The notes: generated by a model not told the origin, from the sequence alone. Shown: positions 28,337-37,851, counted from the stretch's first letter. The stretch is 64,000 nt of DNA from Anaerolineae bacterium (GCA_016926255.1 JAFGOY010000013.1:96516-160515); one strand, 5' to 3'. Made by a program: numbers and translations.

Positions 28337-28362
28337 CCTGTTGCGGCGTTCATCGCCACAGG
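28337..28362 (+). promoter_or_regulatory. hairpin in the rpsO leader, possible S15 regulatory site
   Basis: CCTGT (28337-28341) and GGCG (28345-28348) pair with CGCC (28354-28357) and ACAGG (28358-28362). S15 is known to repress its own mRNA through varied leader structures in different bacteria. Whether this hairpin does so is inference. The 272-bp gap between proS and rpsO shows nothing else firm. Confidence 0.3.
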
Positions 28363-28447
28363 TTATACTCACGCCGCTGGAATCCAGCAAATTCGACCGG
28401 CAGGCCATTCTCCGCCTGCCTGGTGACAGAAAAGGAGATCGTAGCAG

Positions 28448-28717
28448 ATGCCATTAGAACCTGAAGTGAAACAAGCACTCATCAAGGATTACGGCACGCA
28501 CGAAAAAGATACCGGCTCATCACAGGTGCAGATCGCGATTCTGACCAAACGAATCGAAGACCTGATCGAACACCTGAAGGTGCATAAGCACGATGAGCAC
28601 ACCCGGCGTGGGCTTCTCAAGCTGGTCGGGCGGCGGCGCCGCCTGCTGGCTTACCTTCGCCGAACCCAACCTGACGAATACAAGGCATTGATTCAACGGT
28701 TGGGACTGCGTCGCTAG
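28448..28717 (+). CDS. rpsO: 30S ribosomal protein S15
   Basis: The 89-aa product is a full-length S15 with [51 protein letters not shown] and the C-terminal [12 protein letters not shown]. It binds the central domain of 16S rRNA. AAAGGAGA lies 9 bp upstream of the ATG. The rpsO-pnp order seen here is widely conserved, and S15 and PNPase are often linked in post-transcriptional control. Confidence 0.98.
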   Translation: MPLEPEVKQALIKDYGTHEKDTGSSQVQIAILTKRIEDLIEHLKVHKHDEHTRRGLLKLVGRRRRLLAYLRRTQPDEYKALIQRLGLRR

Positions 28718-29037
28718 AACCGGTCAGAGCACCGGAAACAATCGACGTAAAACTCTTGCGAGTAGAGAGAAGCCAGTGCTTGAAACAAGTATTTGCCCCT
28801 CTACTCGCTTGTTGTTTCGGTAAGAGTCATTATACTTGACTCAGAAAGCCTGGAGTTGCAGGCATTGGAAAACTCTATCAAGAGAGCAGCACGGTGAGAA
28901 TAGTGAGGAACTCACCCACAAAAGACCGGGGATTTCTGCTTTCTTGATATCGATTTCCAGTTCCTGACCTCCGGGCAGCGGAGATGCACCATCGAAATGG
29001 CTGCATCATCATTATTGCTATGGAGGCAATTTAACAA
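28718..29037 (+). other. 320-bp rpsO-pnp intergenic region with a long stem
   Basis: No gene is seen. A 10-bp perfect stem (GCGAGTAGAG at 28758-28767, CTCTACTCGC at 28799-28808) encloses a smaller CTTG-AAA-CAAG hairpin. In E. coli a long hairpin in the pnp leader is cut by RNase III and mediates PNPase autocontrol; a similar role here is inference. The final part before the pnp ATG has GGAGGCAATTTAACAA as ribosome-binding region. Confidence 0.5.
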
Positions 29038-31287
29038 ATGACAGAAAATAAACGCTACATGGTTGCCATGGGATCGCACGACCTTGTCGTCGAGACCGGC
29101 AAGCTGGCCCAGCAAGCTGGCGGCGCGGTGACCGTTCGCGAAGGCGATACAATGATTCTCGCCACCGCGACGATGTCGACCCACCCCCGCCAGGGCATCG
29201 ACTTTTTCCCTCTCAGTGTGGATCTCGAAGAACGAATGTATGCCGCCGGACGTATTCCGGGCGGCTGGTTCCGCCGCGAAGGTCGGCCCCCGGTAAGCGC
29301 GATTCTCGTCGCGAGAATGACCGACCGGCCCCTGCGCCCGTTGTTCCCCAAAGACCTGCGCAACGAAGTCCAGGTGATCCTGACTTCCCTTTCGCATGAC
29401 CAGGAACACCAGCACGATATCGTATCGATCAATGCCGCAAGCGCCGCGCTGCATATCTCGGATGTCCCGTGGGAAGGGCCAATCGGCGCGGTGAGAGTGG
29501 GCCTGATCGGGGATCAGTTCGTCATCAACCCGACTTACAGCCAGATGGAGGAATCGCGGCTCGACCTGAAGCTGGCCGGTTCCGCCGACGCGATCATGAT
29601 GGTCGAGTGCGCCGCCAATGAAGTCGGCGAAGCGATGATGGTCGAGGCGCTGCAGTTCGGGCACGAAGCGATCCAACCCTTCATCAGACTGGTCGAGATG
29701 ATGCGCGAGGAGATCGGCAAGCCAAAGCGCGATTACGAGGTGAAGGAAGTTGACCAGGTGTTGTACGACGAAGTCGAAGTGCGCGTCAAGGAGCAGGTTC
29801 AGAATATCCTGCAATCCTACTACGACCGCGACGAGCGCAACGCCGAACTCGAAGACCTGCGCGAGCAGGTGGTAGTCGAGTATACCGACGAAGAAACAGA
29901 ACTGGCCGAACGGCTGGCCCAGGTACGCAGCGCGATCAGCAGTGTGATCAAGCAGGAAATCCGCGCCCGCATCCTGGAAGAAGGCGTCCGGCCCGATGGT
30001 CGTGACTATGTGACCATTCGCCCGCTGTCGGCGGAAGTCGGCATAATCCCCCGCACGCACGGATCGGGATTGTTCTCACGAGGAGAAACCCAGGTATTGA
30101 GCCTGGCAACGCTCGGCACCCCGCGCGAGGCGCAGGAGTTCGACGGCCTCGAACCGGTCACGTCGAAGCGTTATCTCCACCACTACAATTTCCCGCCCTA
30201 CTCCACCGGCGAAACCTGGTTCCTGCGTGGGCCGAAGCGCCGCGAGATCGGGCACGGGATGCTGGCCGAAAACGCCATGATCCCGGTTCTGCCCGACAAG
30301 GAAGAGTTCCCCTACACGATTCGCGTCGTCAGCGAAGTGATGAGTTCGAACGGCTCGACCTCGCAGGCTTCGATCTGCGCCAGCACGCTGGCCCTGATGG
30401 ATGCCGGTATCCCGATCAGCAAGCCGGTGGCGGGGATCGCCATGGGCCTGATCACCGATGGCGAACGGAATGCCATTCTGACCGACATCCAGGGAATGGA
30501 AGATCATCTCGGCGATATGGACTTCAAGGTCGCCGGTACGCGGGACGGGATCACCGCCCTGCAAATGGACATCAAGATCAAAGGGCTGTCCAACGAGATC
30601 ATGGCGCAGGCGCTTCAGCAGGCCAATGATGCCCGGATGCAAATCCTGGACGTGATGCAGGCCGCCATCGCCGAACCGCGCGCCGACCTCAGCCCTTATG
30701 CCCCACGCATGATCACCATGCACATCGATATCGACAAGATTCGCAACGTGATCGGTAAGGGCGGCGAGACGATCCGCGCGATCCAGACGGAAACGGATAC
30801 GAAGATCGACATCGAGGACGACGGCACGGTTTACATCGCCAGCCCCGATGGCGATAAAGCAATGGAAGCCCGCGCACGCATCGAGGCGCTGACCGAATCA
30901 CCCGAAGAAGGGCGCATCTACACCGGGAAGGTCGTACGCATCGAAAACTACGGCGTGTTCGTCGAGATACTCCCCGGCCTGGACGGGATGGTTCACGTGA
31001 GCCAGCTCGACACTATCCGGGTTGAGAAGCCAAGCGACCTAGTCAACCTGGGCGACGAGATCATGGTGATGGTCACCAAGATCGAGAACGGCAAAATCCG
31101 GCTGAGCCGACAGGCCGTGCTTGAAGGCTGGTCACTCGAAGAGGCGCAAAGCCACGACCGTGGCAGCAGCAGCGGTGGTGGCGGCGGCAGCCGGAACCGG
31201 AGCGGCGGCGGTGGCAACCGTGGACGCAGCGGCGGTGACCGCAGCGGCGGCGACCGGAACCGGAGCGGCGGCGGCCAACGCCGGTAG
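29038..31287 (+). CDS. pnp: polyribonucleotide nucleotidyltransferase (PNPase)
   Basis: The 749-aa product has two RNase PH domains with the all-alpha linker between them (about 1-560), a KH domain (DKIRNVIGKGGETIRAIQ), an S1 domain (GRIYTGKVVRIENYGVFVEILPGLDGMVHVSQL region, about 623-690) and an unusual tail from about residue 708 made of Gly, Ser, Arg and Asn (for example GGNRGRSGGDRSGG). It degrades RNA 3'-5' by phosphorolysis. A strong terminator follows. Confidence 0.98.
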   Translation: MTENKRYMVAMGSHDLVVETGKLAQQAGGAVTVREGDTMILATATMSTHPRQGIDFFPLSVDLEERMYAAGRIPGGWFRREGRPPVSAILVARMTDRPLRPLFPKDLRNEVQVILTSLSHDQEHQHDIVSINAASAALHISDVPWEGPIGAVRVGLIGDQFVINPTYSQMEESRLDLKLAGSADAIMMVECAANEVGEAMMVEALQFGHEAIQPFIRLVEMMREEIGKPKRDYEVKEVDQVLYDEVEVRVKEQVQNILQSYYDRDERNAELEDLREQVVVEYTDEETELAERLAQVRSAISSVIKQEIRARILEEGVRPDGRDYVTIRPLSAEVGIIPRTHGSGLFSRGETQVLSLATLGTPREAQEFDGLEPVTSKRYLHHYNFPPYSTGETWFLRGPKRREIGHGMLAENAMIPVLPDKEEFPYTIRVVSEVMSSNGSTSQASICASTLALMDAGIPISKPVAGIAMGLITDGERNAILTDIQGMEDHLGDMDFKVAGTRDGITALQMDIKIKGLSNEIMAQALQQANDARMQILDVMQAAIAEPRADLSPYAPRMITMHIDIDKIRNVIGKGGETIRAIQTETDTKIDIEDDGTVYIASPDGDKAMEARARIEALTESPEEGRIYTGKVVRIENYGVFVEILPGLDGMVHVSQLDTIRVEKPSDLVNLGDEIMVMVTKIENGKIRLSRQAVLEGWSLEEAQSHDRGSSSGGGGGSRNRSGGGGNRGRSGGDRSGGDRNRSGGGQRR

Positions 31288-31304
31288 TCAACAACAATCA
31301 TCAC

Positions 31305-31332
31305 AGGACCCGAAGCGATTCGGGTCCTTTTT
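31305..31332 (+). terminator. rho-independent terminator after pnp
   Basis: AGGACCCGAA, loop GCGA, TTCGGGTCCT, then TTTTT with the run continuing downstream. Confidence 0.95.
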
Positions 31333-31425
31333 GTTTTTGATCAGGATTTTTCGACTCCGCCCCGGAGAACTCGTATAATCGACTGACGATACATTCTCAT
31401 TCAGCCAACAGATGAACAAACTGCG

Positions 31426-32154
31426 ATGACCATCTGGAACACGATCCAAGAATTTGTCAGCCGACCAAGGAACCTGGCAATCGCCATCGGGGTTTTGCTT
31501 GGGATTTGCCTGCTGCTGTTCATCAGGTCCCGGCAGGTGTGGAGCAGCAGGCGGGCGTTCGGCTATGACGTTTACCACGCCGATCAGCTCCGGCTCCGGC
31601 TGCGGCGCTGGATGCGGATCGGGATGCTGGGCCTCCTACTGGTTGGAGCAGTGTACCTGTGGCAGTTGTTCCGCCCAAAATCAATGGCCGAAGTCCCGGC
31701 ACAGAGCATCGCCGAACCGGCAGAAGCACTGGCCGAAACGCACATCATCATCCCCCATCTCGCCATCGACACCACATTGATCGAAGCGCCCTTTGTCGCC
31801 CGGCAGTGGGATATCTCACGGCTGAAGGAGGAAGTTGCCCACCTCGAAGGCACAGCCTATCCCGGCGAACCGGGGAATATCGTACTGGCGGGTCACGTCA
31901 CCATCCCTAATGCGGGCTGGGGGCCGTTCAAAGACCTGGAAACGCTCCAACCGGGGGCCAAAATCTATCTCGAACGAGGCCCGGAAACCTGGACATATGA
32001 AGCCGCCGAAGTGAGCTACGTAGAGCCAACCGACGTCCATGTCGCATTTCCCACCCAGGACTCGCGCCTGACGCTGATCACCTGCGCCGGGTGGAGCGAG
32101 ATTCTCCAGAACTACGCCCTGCGTATCGTCGTCGTCGCCTTCCCGGTGGAATAG
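31426..32154 (+). CDS. sortase family transpeptidase
   Basis: The 242-aa product has two N-terminal hydrophobic segments (about 15-30 and 62-82) and a sortase barrel. The catalytic triad is readable: His157 in LAGHVTIP, Cys220 in LITCAGW and Arg233 in ALRIVV. Sortases attach surface proteins to the wall or to pili at sorting signals such as LPXTG. No substrate with such a signal is encoded in the window. The single-gene setting resembles class D/E sortases rather than pilin-specific class C. Confidence 0.9.
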   Translation: MTIWNTIQEFVSRPRNLAIAIGVLLGICLLLFIRSRQVWSSRRAFGYDVYHADQLRLRLRRWMRIGMLGLLLVGAVYLWQLFRPKSMAEVPAQSIAEPAEALAETHIIIPHLAIDTTLIEAPFVARQWDISRLKEEVAHLEGTAYPGEPGNIVLAGHVTIPNAGWGPFKDLETLQPGAKIYLERGPETWTYEAAEVSYVEPTDVHVAFPTQDSRLTLITCAGWSEILQNYALRIVVVAFPVE

Positions 32155-32244
32155 CATTTTTTAGCGAACTTGTCCTTACCTACCCGGTCAGCTAGAATCG
32201 CATACAGATAATTGTAACCGTGTATACATGGGTTGTGAGGTGTT

Positions 32245-33561
32245 GTGGAGGATATGGAGCAAGAAGTACCAGGAACAACAAACAGATCGACGGTGCGATG
32301 GAATCAGACGACGAAAGTCGTTATCTTTGTCCTTCTGGTCATCCTAGCGGGGCTGGCATTCTACTTCTTCCGGATCATCTTCGTACCGCTGATTATCGGT
32401 GCGATTATGGCCTACGTTTTCTCACCGGTTGTTCAATTCCTGAACAAGAAACTGCGCATCCCGTACGGGCTGGCAACCGGTATCGTCTACCTGATCCTGC
32501 TGGCGATTGTCGTCACGCTGCCCGTCTCTCTCTTTCCCTGGATATCTAAACAGGTGCTTTTCCTGAGAGACGAATTTATCGGCTTTGTCGCCTACCTCGA
32601 TTCGATCAGCACGGACACGGTTCAATTTCTGGGCTTTGAACTGCTGGTCGGTGACATCGTTGATGAAGTAACCCGCGCTATCACCGACCTAATCACCGAG
32701 ATGGCGACCGTGTCGCTTGAAGTGGTTTTTTCAGCGGCAGAAATACTGCTGCTGGTCATCTTTACTTTCCTGATCGGCTTCTACCTGACAAAAGACTCCG
32801 AGAAGTTCATCGACTGGTTCACAGGGCTGGTTCCCGACGAGTACCGGAAAGACATCAGCCTGCTGTTCAATGAAATCGACGCAGTCTGGTCGGCGTTCTT
32901 CCGGGGACAGCTCATCCTCGCGCTGATTGTATCGGTCATCCTGACCGCCGTCGCCTCGATCCTTGGCCTGCCCCAGCCGATCCTGTTGGGCGTGCTCGGC
33001 GGATTGCTGGAGTTCCTGCCCAGCATCGGGCATGGTATCTGGATGGTGGTTGCCTCGGTGCTGGCAATAGTCGAGGGGTCAAGCTGGATACCCGTCTCGA
33101 ATTTCATATTCATGCTGATCGTCATCGGCGTGCATATCGCCTATACCCAGTTCGACCTGAACTTCCTGATCCCCCGGATCATCGGGCGGCAGGTGCATCT
33201 CCACCCAATGATCGTAATCATCGGGATCATCATCGGCGCACAGGTGGGCGGCGTACTGGGAGTCGCGCTGGCCTCACCGACCATCGCCTCGGCGCGCATC
33301 ATAGGACGGTATGTCTACGCATTACTCTTCGATATGAATCCCTTTCCAATGGTCGGCCCGCCTTCCGCGCCCGCAAAACAGCGCCAGGAACAGGCCGAGT
33401 TACTGGCGACCCAGGAACCCGCTTCGCTGCCTACCATTCCCTCACCCAGTGAGGCGTTACAGAAAATCCGGTACCGTCGACGAAAAAACCCTGCCGAACA
33501 CGATTGTGAGGAAGGTGTCGAAGAGGCCACCGATTTTGAACAGCAGCCAGGAGCGGAGTGA
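32245..33561 (+). CDS. AI-2E family transporter (PerM/YdiK-like)
   Basis: The 438-aa membrane protein has about eight predicted helices. The family outline includes FVPLIIGAIMAYVFSPVVQFL near the N-terminus, LIGFYLTKDSEKF in the centre and GVLGGLLEFLPSIGHGIW followed by the C-terminal helices. A charged tail of about 70 residues (KQRQEQAELLATQEPAS ...) follows the last helix. Family members include the quorum-signal exporter TqsA and Na+/H+ antiporters, so the substrate is open. The start is GTG 32245 or ATG 32254. It overlaps the start region of the next gene. Confidence 0.85.
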   Translation: MEDMEQEVPGTTNRSTVRWNQTTKVVIFVLLVILAGLAFYFFRIIFVPLIIGAIMAYVFSPVVQFLNKKLRIPYGLATGIVYLILLAIVVTLPVSLFPWISKQVLFLRDEFIGFVAYLDSISTDTVQFLGFELLVGDIVDEVTRAITDLITEMATVSLEVVFSAAEILLLVIFTFLIGFYLTKDSEKFIDWFTGLVPDEYRKDISLLFNEIDAVWSAFFRGQLILALIVSVILTAVASILGLPQPILLGVLGGLLEFLPSIGHGIWMVVASVLAIVEGSSWIPVSNFIFMLIVIGVHIAYTQFDLNFLIPRIIGRQVHLHPMIVIIGIIIGAQVGGVLGVALASPTIASARIIGRYVYALLFDMNPFPMVGPPSAPAKQRQEQAELLATQEPASLPTIPSPSEALQKIRYRRRKNPAEHDCEEGVEEATDFEQQPGAE

Positions 33562-33563
33562 TC

Positions 33564-34478
33564 ATGATGAGCGCGTTTGCAGAAAAGCTACAGTTCAGAG
33601 AAGGTCAGGCTGATGATTGGCCCGCCGTGTCGCGCATTACCGATGCGGCCCTGGAGGGCCACGATTATATCGATCAGTCTATCTGGGAAATGTGGACGTC
33701 CGATTCACCCGGCACGGTGATCGCGGCGACATACAATGAACACATCGTCGGGTTTGGGCGGGTCACACTATTGGGACCAGCCGAGTGGTGGATCGAAGGG
33801 CTGCGCGTTCACCCCGATTTACAGGGCAAAGGCGTCGCCGCCGCAGTGACCGATCAGCTACTGGCATGGTTCAAACAGCACGGTGATGGCATTCTCCGGT
33901 TGGCAGCAGAAAACACGAACGAAGCCATTGTCACGATCGCCGAGCAGAACGGGTTCCGGCATACCGTCAGCTACCACCTGATGGAAGCCGCCCCTACCCT
34001 GGCCGACTACAGCAGCTTCAAAGTCCTGGAATCGCAAAACCTAGACCTGCTCCACAATTACCTGCGGCACTCGCCGATGTATCGCATCAACCACTTTGCG
34101 GAACGGTACCAGCGGCTTTACTATCTCACCAAAGAGCGCCTGGCCGACTATCTCGCAGACGATCAGCAGGTTCACACACTGGGATGGAAACAGATGGATC
34201 AGCTTCAGGGCGTTGCGATCCTGTTCCTCACTCCGCCCGAAGGACGCAAGGTCGACGAAGACGCGCTCTACATCGGCTACCTTGACGCCGTCGACGACAC
34301 GACACTGACATCCATGATGATGGCTTTGCGCGGGCTGGCCGCCAAACGTGGAAACAGCAAGCTCACCTGGCAAATGGCCTCCGGTTTTGGCCTTGACGGG
34401 GCTGCGGCCAAGGCCGATCTGGAAGCAGTGTGGAGCACTGACGAATCACTATGGCTTTTCGAACTTCCTATTCGATAA
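33564..34478 (+). CDS. GNAT-family N-acetyltransferase with C-terminal extension
   Basis: The 304-aa protein carries a GNAT domain at about 5-140, with WWIEGLRVHPDLQGKGVAAAVTDQLL as the acetyl-CoA binding motif A and AENTNEAIVTIAEQNGFRHTVSYHLM as motif B. The remaining 160 residues look like a second, degenerate GNAT-like fold. ATG 33564 directly follows the stop of the transporter gene, so the two are translationally linked. The acetylated substrate is unknown. Confidence 0.8.
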   Translation: MMSAFAEKLQFREGQADDWPAVSRITDAALEGHDYIDQSIWEMWTSDSPGTVIAATYNEHIVGFGRVTLLGPAEWWIEGLRVHPDLQGKGVAAAVTDQLLAWFKQHGDGILRLAAENTNEAIVTIAEQNGFRHTVSYHLMEAAPTLADYSSFKVLESQNLDLLHNYLRHSPMYRINHFAERYQRLYYLTKERLADYLADDQQVHTLGWKQMDQLQGVAILFLTPPEGRKVDEDALYIGYLDAVDDTTLTSMMMALRGLAAKRGNSKLTWQMASGFGLDGAAAKADLEAVWSTDESLWLFELPIR

Positions 34479-34517
34479 GCCCCGGCATCCATAAAAATCT
34501 AAACAGGAGAGAGAACA

Positions 34518-34715
34518 ATGTCTAACCATGACAGCGACGAAATGGGAGACCTGGAGATCATCGCAGAAACTGCAAACTATGCCGTCCTGGTCGGCACCGA
34601 CGCCGACGGCGAACAGATATACAACATCGAACTGGGAACGGTCACCATTCACCTCTTCGAAGAGGAATGGGAAGAGATGGTCAGCCTGATCAGGCAGGCA
34701 GCCAGTTCGTCCTGA
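34518..34715 (+). CDS. small acidic protein, unknown
   Basis: The 65-aa product is strongly acidic (for example HLFEEEWEEMVSLI), has no Cys or membrane segment and appears to be a small alpha/beta fold (NYAVLVGTDADGEQIYNIELGTVTIHL). ACAGGAGAG sits 8 bp before the ATG, which supports it as a real gene. It follows the GNAT gene by 39 bp. No family is recognised. Confidence 0.6.
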   Translation: MSNHDSDEMGDLEIIAETANYAVLVGTDADGEQIYNIELGTVTIHLFEEEWEEMVSLIRQAASSS

Positions 34716-34910
34716 CCTTCTCCGCTTTCCTTCCGGCAGCAAAAGCCACCGTCATACAGCAACCGGTGGTGTATAATGATCTTATAACCACAATGGCTGT
34801 TCTTGAGACTGTTGGTATCCGTCGTACAAGAACCGGCTGAAAGCGTGCTGTAGTTCAACCTGTATTCACCTTATTTATGCCACCCTAGTGATATATCGAG
34901 ATAGAAACGA

Positions 34911-36272
34911 ATGACATCACAAGACTCACCCAAAGTAACTCCGGAAGAACTGCTGGCAAAAGCCAAAAAACCGGCTGAGGATGCGCTGCGCCTCCACCCG
35001 TTCTACCGGGGAAAGATTCAGACGGCGCTGCGCTGCCAGATTCGTGACTTCCGGGATTTTGCAATCTGGTACACGCCCGGCGTCGCGGCTTCGTGCCGGG
35101 CGATTGTCGAAGACCCGGAGCTGATCTACCAGCATACCAGCAAGTGGAACACGGTGGCCGTCGTCTCCGACGGCACGCGGGTGCTGGGCCTGGGCGACAT
35201 CGGCCCGAAAGCCGGGCTGCCGGTAATGGAAGGCAAAAGCCTGCTGTTCAAATACCTGGGCGGCGTCGACTCCTTCCCGGTCATGCTCGACACGAAAGAC
35301 CCGGAAAAGATCATCGACACCGTGTTGATGCTCCAACCCACCTTTGGCGGGATCAACCTGGAAGATATCTCGCAGCCGAAGTGCTTCCAGATTCTCGACA
35401 CACTGCGCGAAAAGGCCGAGATACCGGTCTGGCATGACGACCAGCAGGGCACGGCGTGCGTGACACTGGCCGGATTGATCAATGCCCTTCAGGTCGTCGG
35501 CAAGAAGATCGACGAGGTGCGCATCTGTTTCGTCGGTGCGGGGGCGGCGAATATCGCCTGCTCACGGTTGATCTTCGCCTACGGCGCACAGCCTGAGAAC
35601 TGCATCATGGTCGACATCGACGGGACACTGGGCAAACACCGCGACGATATCTACCAGCGCCGGGTCGAAATGACCCAGCAGTGGCGGATGTGCGAGGTCA
35701 CCAACCGGGAGGGGATCATCGGGGGGACGGCGGAAGCGATGCGCGGCGCGGATGTCGTGATTGCGCTGTCTGCACCAGGGCCGGGGACGATCAAACCGGA
35801 ATGGGTGAGCACGATGGCAAAAGACGCGATACTCTTCGCCTGCGCCAACCCGATCCCCGAAATCTGGCCCTGGGAAGCACAGGAAGCCGGGGCAGTGATC
35901 GTCGCCACCGGGCGCAGTGACTTCGACAACCAGGTCAACAACTCGCTGGGCTTCCCCGGCATCTTCCGGGGCACGCTCGACGTGCGGGCCAGCACGATCA
36001 CCGACGAGATGGCAATCGCCGCCGCGACGGAACTGGCCGGTATCGCCACGAAAGAGGGGCTGTCGACCAACCAGATTCTCCCACCAATGGATAACCCGGA
36101 AGTCCACCCCCGGATGGCGGCAGCGGTCGCAATGAAGGCCATCGAGCAGGGAATTGCCAAACTCGAAACGACTTATGAAGAGGAATTCAAGTTCGCCTCT
36201 GAAATAATCAAAACATCACAGGAGATGACTCAACTTCTCATGCGCGAGGGGTTCATCCCCGCAGCGGAGTAG
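34911..36272 (+). CDS. NAD(P)-dependent malic enzyme (malate dehydrogenase, decarboxylating)
   Basis: The 453-aa product matches the short bacterial malic enzyme. WYTPGVAASCRAI carries the catalytic Tyr, GLGDIGPKAGLPVMEGKSLLFK the substrate site with its Lys, VWHDDQQGTACVTLAGLINAL the metal-binding Asp pair, and RICFVGAGAANIACSRLI the dinucleotide fold. It converts malate to pyruvate and CO2. NAD versus NADP preference is not certain. The C-terminal 40 residues extend beyond the shortest family members. A terminator follows. Confidence 0.95.
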   Translation: MTSQDSPKVTPEELLAKAKKPAEDALRLHPFYRGKIQTALRCQIRDFRDFAIWYTPGVAASCRAIVEDPELIYQHTSKWNTVAVVSDGTRVLGLGDIGPKAGLPVMEGKSLLFKYLGGVDSFPVMLDTKDPEKIIDTVLMLQPTFGGINLEDISQPKCFQILDTLREKAEIPVWHDDQQGTACVTLAGLINALQVVGKKIDEVRICFVGAGAANIACSRLIFAYGAQPENCIMVDIDGTLGKHRDDIYQRRVEMTQQWRMCEVTNREGIIGGTAEAMRGADVVIALSAPGPGTIKPEWVSTMAKDAILFACANPIPEIWPWEAQEAGAVIVATGRSDFDNQVNNSLGFPGIFRGTLDVRASTITDEMAIAAATELAGIATKEGLSTNQILPPMDNPEVHPRMAAAVAMKAIEQGIAKLETTYEEEFKFASEIIKTSQEMTQLLMREGFIPAAE

Positions 36273-36368
36273 ACGCCTCGATGTCCTGCTGACCGCCATG
36301 AAAGCGGCGCTGTCGGCTTATAACTATCTACTGATGCCGGGGTGACAATCAATCCTAAGTTGAATAGA

Positions 36369-36402
36369 AAAAGGGACGACTTATACGTGAGTCGTCCCTT
36401 TT
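36369..36402. terminator. bidirectional terminator
   Basis: AAAAGGGACGACT pairs with AGTCGTCCCTTTT across an 8-nt loop. It lies between the convergent malic enzyme and sugar transferase genes and has A- and T-runs on both sides. Confidence 0.9.
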
Positions 36403-36423
36403 GACACATTATCTACTGCATCA

Positions 36424-37851
36424 CTAATAGGCGTTCTTGTTTCCAGATGATCGCGTGATCATCTGCAAGATCGTCCGGACGATGATCTTGATGTCAAGCC
36501 ACAGTGACCAGTTCTCAACGTACCATAGATCGTACTTGGTGCGCTCTGCAATCGACGTATTGCCCCGCAGCCCATTCACCTGCGCCCAGCCGGTCATCCC
36601 GGCTTTTTCACGGTGGCGATCCATGTAGCGGGGGATGCTCTGGCGGAACTTTTCGACATAAACCGGGCGCTCTGGCCTCGGCCCGACCAGGCTCATCTCG
36701 CCCAGCAGCACATTGATCAACTGTGGGAACTCGTCGATATTGGAGCGGCGTATGAACATCCCGATCCGGGTGCGGCGTGGATCGTCCTTGACCGTCCAGC
36801 CCGGCCCGTCTTTTTCGGCATCCGGGCGCATCGAGCGGAACTTGACCATCTGGAAAGGCAGCCCATCGAGGCCCATCCGCTTCTGGCAGTAGAATACCGG
36901 CCCCTCTGACTCAAGTTTGATAACCAGCGCAACCAGCATAAAGAACGGGGAGATGGCGATCAGCCCCAGGCTGGCCCCCAGCACGTCCATCGCACGTTTC
37001 AGGCTCAGTTTCCAGCCGCGCAGTTGAATATCACGCACATTCAGCAGGGGGATACCACCCAGGTCGTCAATCGTGACACCGGTAGTGATGAACTCGAACA
37101 CGTCAGGGAAGATTTTGATCGCCACGCTTCCGCGCTGGCACATACTGACCAGCCGGACGATCTCGTGGCGGTCGGTTCCTTCAGTGGGAGCGATGATCAC
37201 TTCCTGGATATCGTTGTTTTCGAGGATTTCGGGTAGTTCCTCCGTCATACCGAGGATCGGTGCACCGGCCAGTTCCGTCGCGCCACCAGTGCCGTTGACC
37301 ACGCCGACCAGTTCATAGCCCAGGTAGGGCGACCACTGGATTTTCTGAACAATCGCCTGCGCCGATTCGCCGGAACCAACAACGACCACCCGGTCGCGCC
37401 CGATGCCGCGCATGCGCATCCGGTGCCAGACCCGGCGGTGAAGTTCGCGGCCAAGTGCGATCAAAACGACGCTGAACAACCACGCATAGAGCACCATCGC
37501 CCTGGGGAAATCGAGTTCGAAAATAGTGTTCTTGAAGGTCAGCGCCGAGATCGCAACGGTGAACATGGTGCCGATGCTGACAGCAGCGAAAATCGAGGAG
37601 GTTTCGTCGACGCGGGAAGCGGCCCGCGCGATGTGATACAAACGGGAGAAATAGAACACCGCCAGGATGCTGATCACCTGCACCAGCATCATCGGCAAAT
37701 AGGTCAGCAGGCCGGGGCGCTCGACGAGTTCGTTGGGGAACGGAATGGCAATCCGCAGCCGGTAGGCAAACACGAACCCGGCGATACTCATCAGCGCATC
37801 GAGGGCCACTTTGGAAACAATATATAATGTCCGGACTCGCTTTTGTCCCAT
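36424..37851 (-). CDS. polyprenyl-phosphate glycosyl-1-phosphate transferase (WcaJ-like)
   Basis: The 475-aa product has four N-terminal membrane helices (about 10-130), a Rossmann-like CoA-binding-3 domain (VVVVGSGESAQAIVQ), a fifth helix and the C-terminal bacterial sugar transferase domain: LKRAMDVLGASLGLI, KRMGLDGLPFQMVKFRSM, LINVLLGEMSLVGPRPE, KAGMTGWAQVNGLRGNTS. It starts a lipid-linked sugar for exopolysaccharide or wall glycopolymer synthesis by loading a hexose-1-phosphate onto undecaprenyl phosphate. The GT2 gene lies 47 bp upstream on the same strand and may act in the same pathway. Confidence 0.93.
   Translation of the reverse strand: MGQKRVRTLYIVSKVALDALMSIAGFVFAYRLRIAIPFPNELVERPGLLTYLPMMLVQVISILAVFYFSRLYHIARAASRVDETSSIFAAVSIGTMFTVAISALTFKNTIFELDFPRAMVLYAWLFSVVLIALGRELHRRVWHRMRMRGIGRDRVVVVGSGESAQAIVQKIQWSPYLGYELVGVVNGTGGATELAGAPILGMTEELPEILENNDIQEVIIAPTEGTDRHEIVRLVSMCQRGSVAIKIFPDVFEFITTGVTIDDLGGIPLLNVRDIQLRGWKLSLKRAMDVLGASLGLIAISPFFMLVALVIKLESEGPVFYCQKRMGLDGLPFQMVKFRSMRPDAEKDGPGWTVKDDPRRTRIGMFIRRSNIDEFPQLINVLLGEMSLVGPRPERPVYVEKFRQSIPRYMDRHREKAGMTGWAQVNGLRGNTSIAERTKYDLWYVENWSLWLDIKIIVRTILQMITRSSGNKNAY

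Noticed and set aside
28319..28340. GGTTCAAAACC, resembling a tRNA T-arm
   Set aside because: Only a 4-bp stem forms, and no acceptor, D or anticodon arm can be folded around it on either strand.
28261..28464. 67-codon plus-strand frame before rpsO, containing TCPCCGVHRH
   Set aside because: The start would be GTG without a ribosome-binding site, it overlaps the rpsO start, and the region is better explained as leader RNA. A leader peptide cannot be fully excluded.
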